From: Macrothele yani
Lineage: Eukaryota > Arthropoda > Arachnida > Araneae > Macrothelidae
Length of the DNA stretch: 64,000 nucleotides
Reading direction: 5' to 3'
Assembly (NCBI GenBank): GCA_039090855.1
Contig: CM077024.1
Span: forward strand, 69,132,594-69,196,593
Shown here: positions 63,580-64,000 of the stretch, in pieces
How the letters are laid out: each line of letters begins with the position of its first letter
Numbering within the stretch: the stretch's first letter is position 1
Program-made: the position numbers and the translations under genes
The notes under the pieces: generated by a model
What the model was told of the DNA's origin: nothing
The model's input: the letters and a program-made list of their open reading frames with translations, nothing else
The model's database searches: none

Positions 63580-64000
63580 GGAGTCGTGTGCGTGTTGCAG
63601 AGATTGTCTGGCATTGTTCAATAATTGACGAAATTTTATTTAAGGTCTGTTTGGTTTGTCATTGATTATGTCCATTCCTTCTTTTAAAGATTGACGACAC
63701 CTATTGATGGTAAAGGTTTTTAATTGCATTGTATATAATTCTTTCACACTCTCTTTGTATGATATCCATAGTCGTGTTTTATTTGAGTTTAAACCCTGGT
63801 CGCAAATTTCAATTGGGCCTATTTGCAATACGATGATTCTATGTGGTAACACGCTAGATAAACATTTTATTTCAAGATACAGGATGAAGCTTACTAATTT
63901 GGAATACCGATACAAGGTGAGTCCTTGATGATATAATAATTGAAACTTGTAGTAATATTCCTAGTCATATATGATATATAAATGCCAAGATGATTTTGCT

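Larger units (their letters stand above)
61003..64000 (-). mobile_element. Penelope-like element with inverted 3'-end duplication (PLE 2)
   Basis: A 5'-truncated PLE on the minus strand. Arms 61003-61859 and 63139-64000 are inverted copies of about 860 bp. The right arm may continue beyond the window. The left arm carries the natural 3' end (endonuclease C-terminus, hammerhead-like motif, tail), and the right arm is fused to the truncated 5' end of the coding region. The junction is a perfect 15-bp inverted repeat, TCTAATTGGCCTATC at 63100-63114 and 63125-63139. The element is unrelated at nucleotide level to PLE 1 but has the same build. Confidence 0.85.

Overview
This window looks like intergenic, repeat-dominated DNA from an AT-rich arthropod nuclear genome. 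A chelicerate or a large-genome insect would fit, but the lineage cannot be fixed from sequence alone. The reasons are many decayed Tc1/mariner copies, Penelope-like elements (PLEs) with GIY-YIG endonuclease, tRNA-derived SINEs, hAT relics and a Ty3/gypsy LTR retrotransposon. I found no convincing host protein-coding gene and no stand-alone functional tRNA or rRNA gene.

Layout. 1-1853 and 29156-30951 are two copies of one array of about 150-bp units, each unit carrying a motif very like the CTCF core. A third decayed copy (45815-46521 plus 60216-60680) has been split by the gypsy element. Ten Tc1/mariner copies are present, all defective: 3343-4386, 5878-6990, 12266-13474, 14299-15491, 18320-19860, 20400-21797, 25520-27294, 31414-32560, 35965-36298 and 44159-45337. 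16630-22330 is an old ZMYM1-type hAT transposase cut into pieces by two Tc1 elements and one miniature LTR element. 23055-24462 is a non-autonomous hAT. 39602-41845 is a Tigger/pogo element. Eight tRNA-derived SINEs are scattered through the window.

46526-60215 is a 13.7-kb Ty3/gypsy element with unusually long (3.3 kb), nearly identical LTRs and a 4-bp target duplication. Its gag, protease and RT-integrase lie in three successive -1 frames, with a textbook slippery heptamer at the gag end. 33210-34763 and 61003-64000 are two unrelated PLEs with the same fold-back build: a 5'-truncated ORF whose 3' part is repeated in inverted orientation. Hammerhead-ribozyme-like motifs sit in the arms. A third, tiny fold-back of the same kind is at 27765-28160.

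The most unusual item is a miniature LTR retroelement (TRIM-like, about 590 bp, no coding capacity) present twice: 17649-18242 (+) and 25574-26160 (-). Its LTRs of about 150-160 bp each contain a complete tRNA-like cassette with A and B boxes. The LTR is followed at once by a tRNA-Lys-type primer binding site and preceded by a polypurine tract, and one copy has a perfect 4-bp target duplication. It resembles the plant Cassandra TRIMs, which carry 5S rRNA promoters in their LTRs, but with a tRNA-like promoter instead. I know of no described arthropod equivalent.
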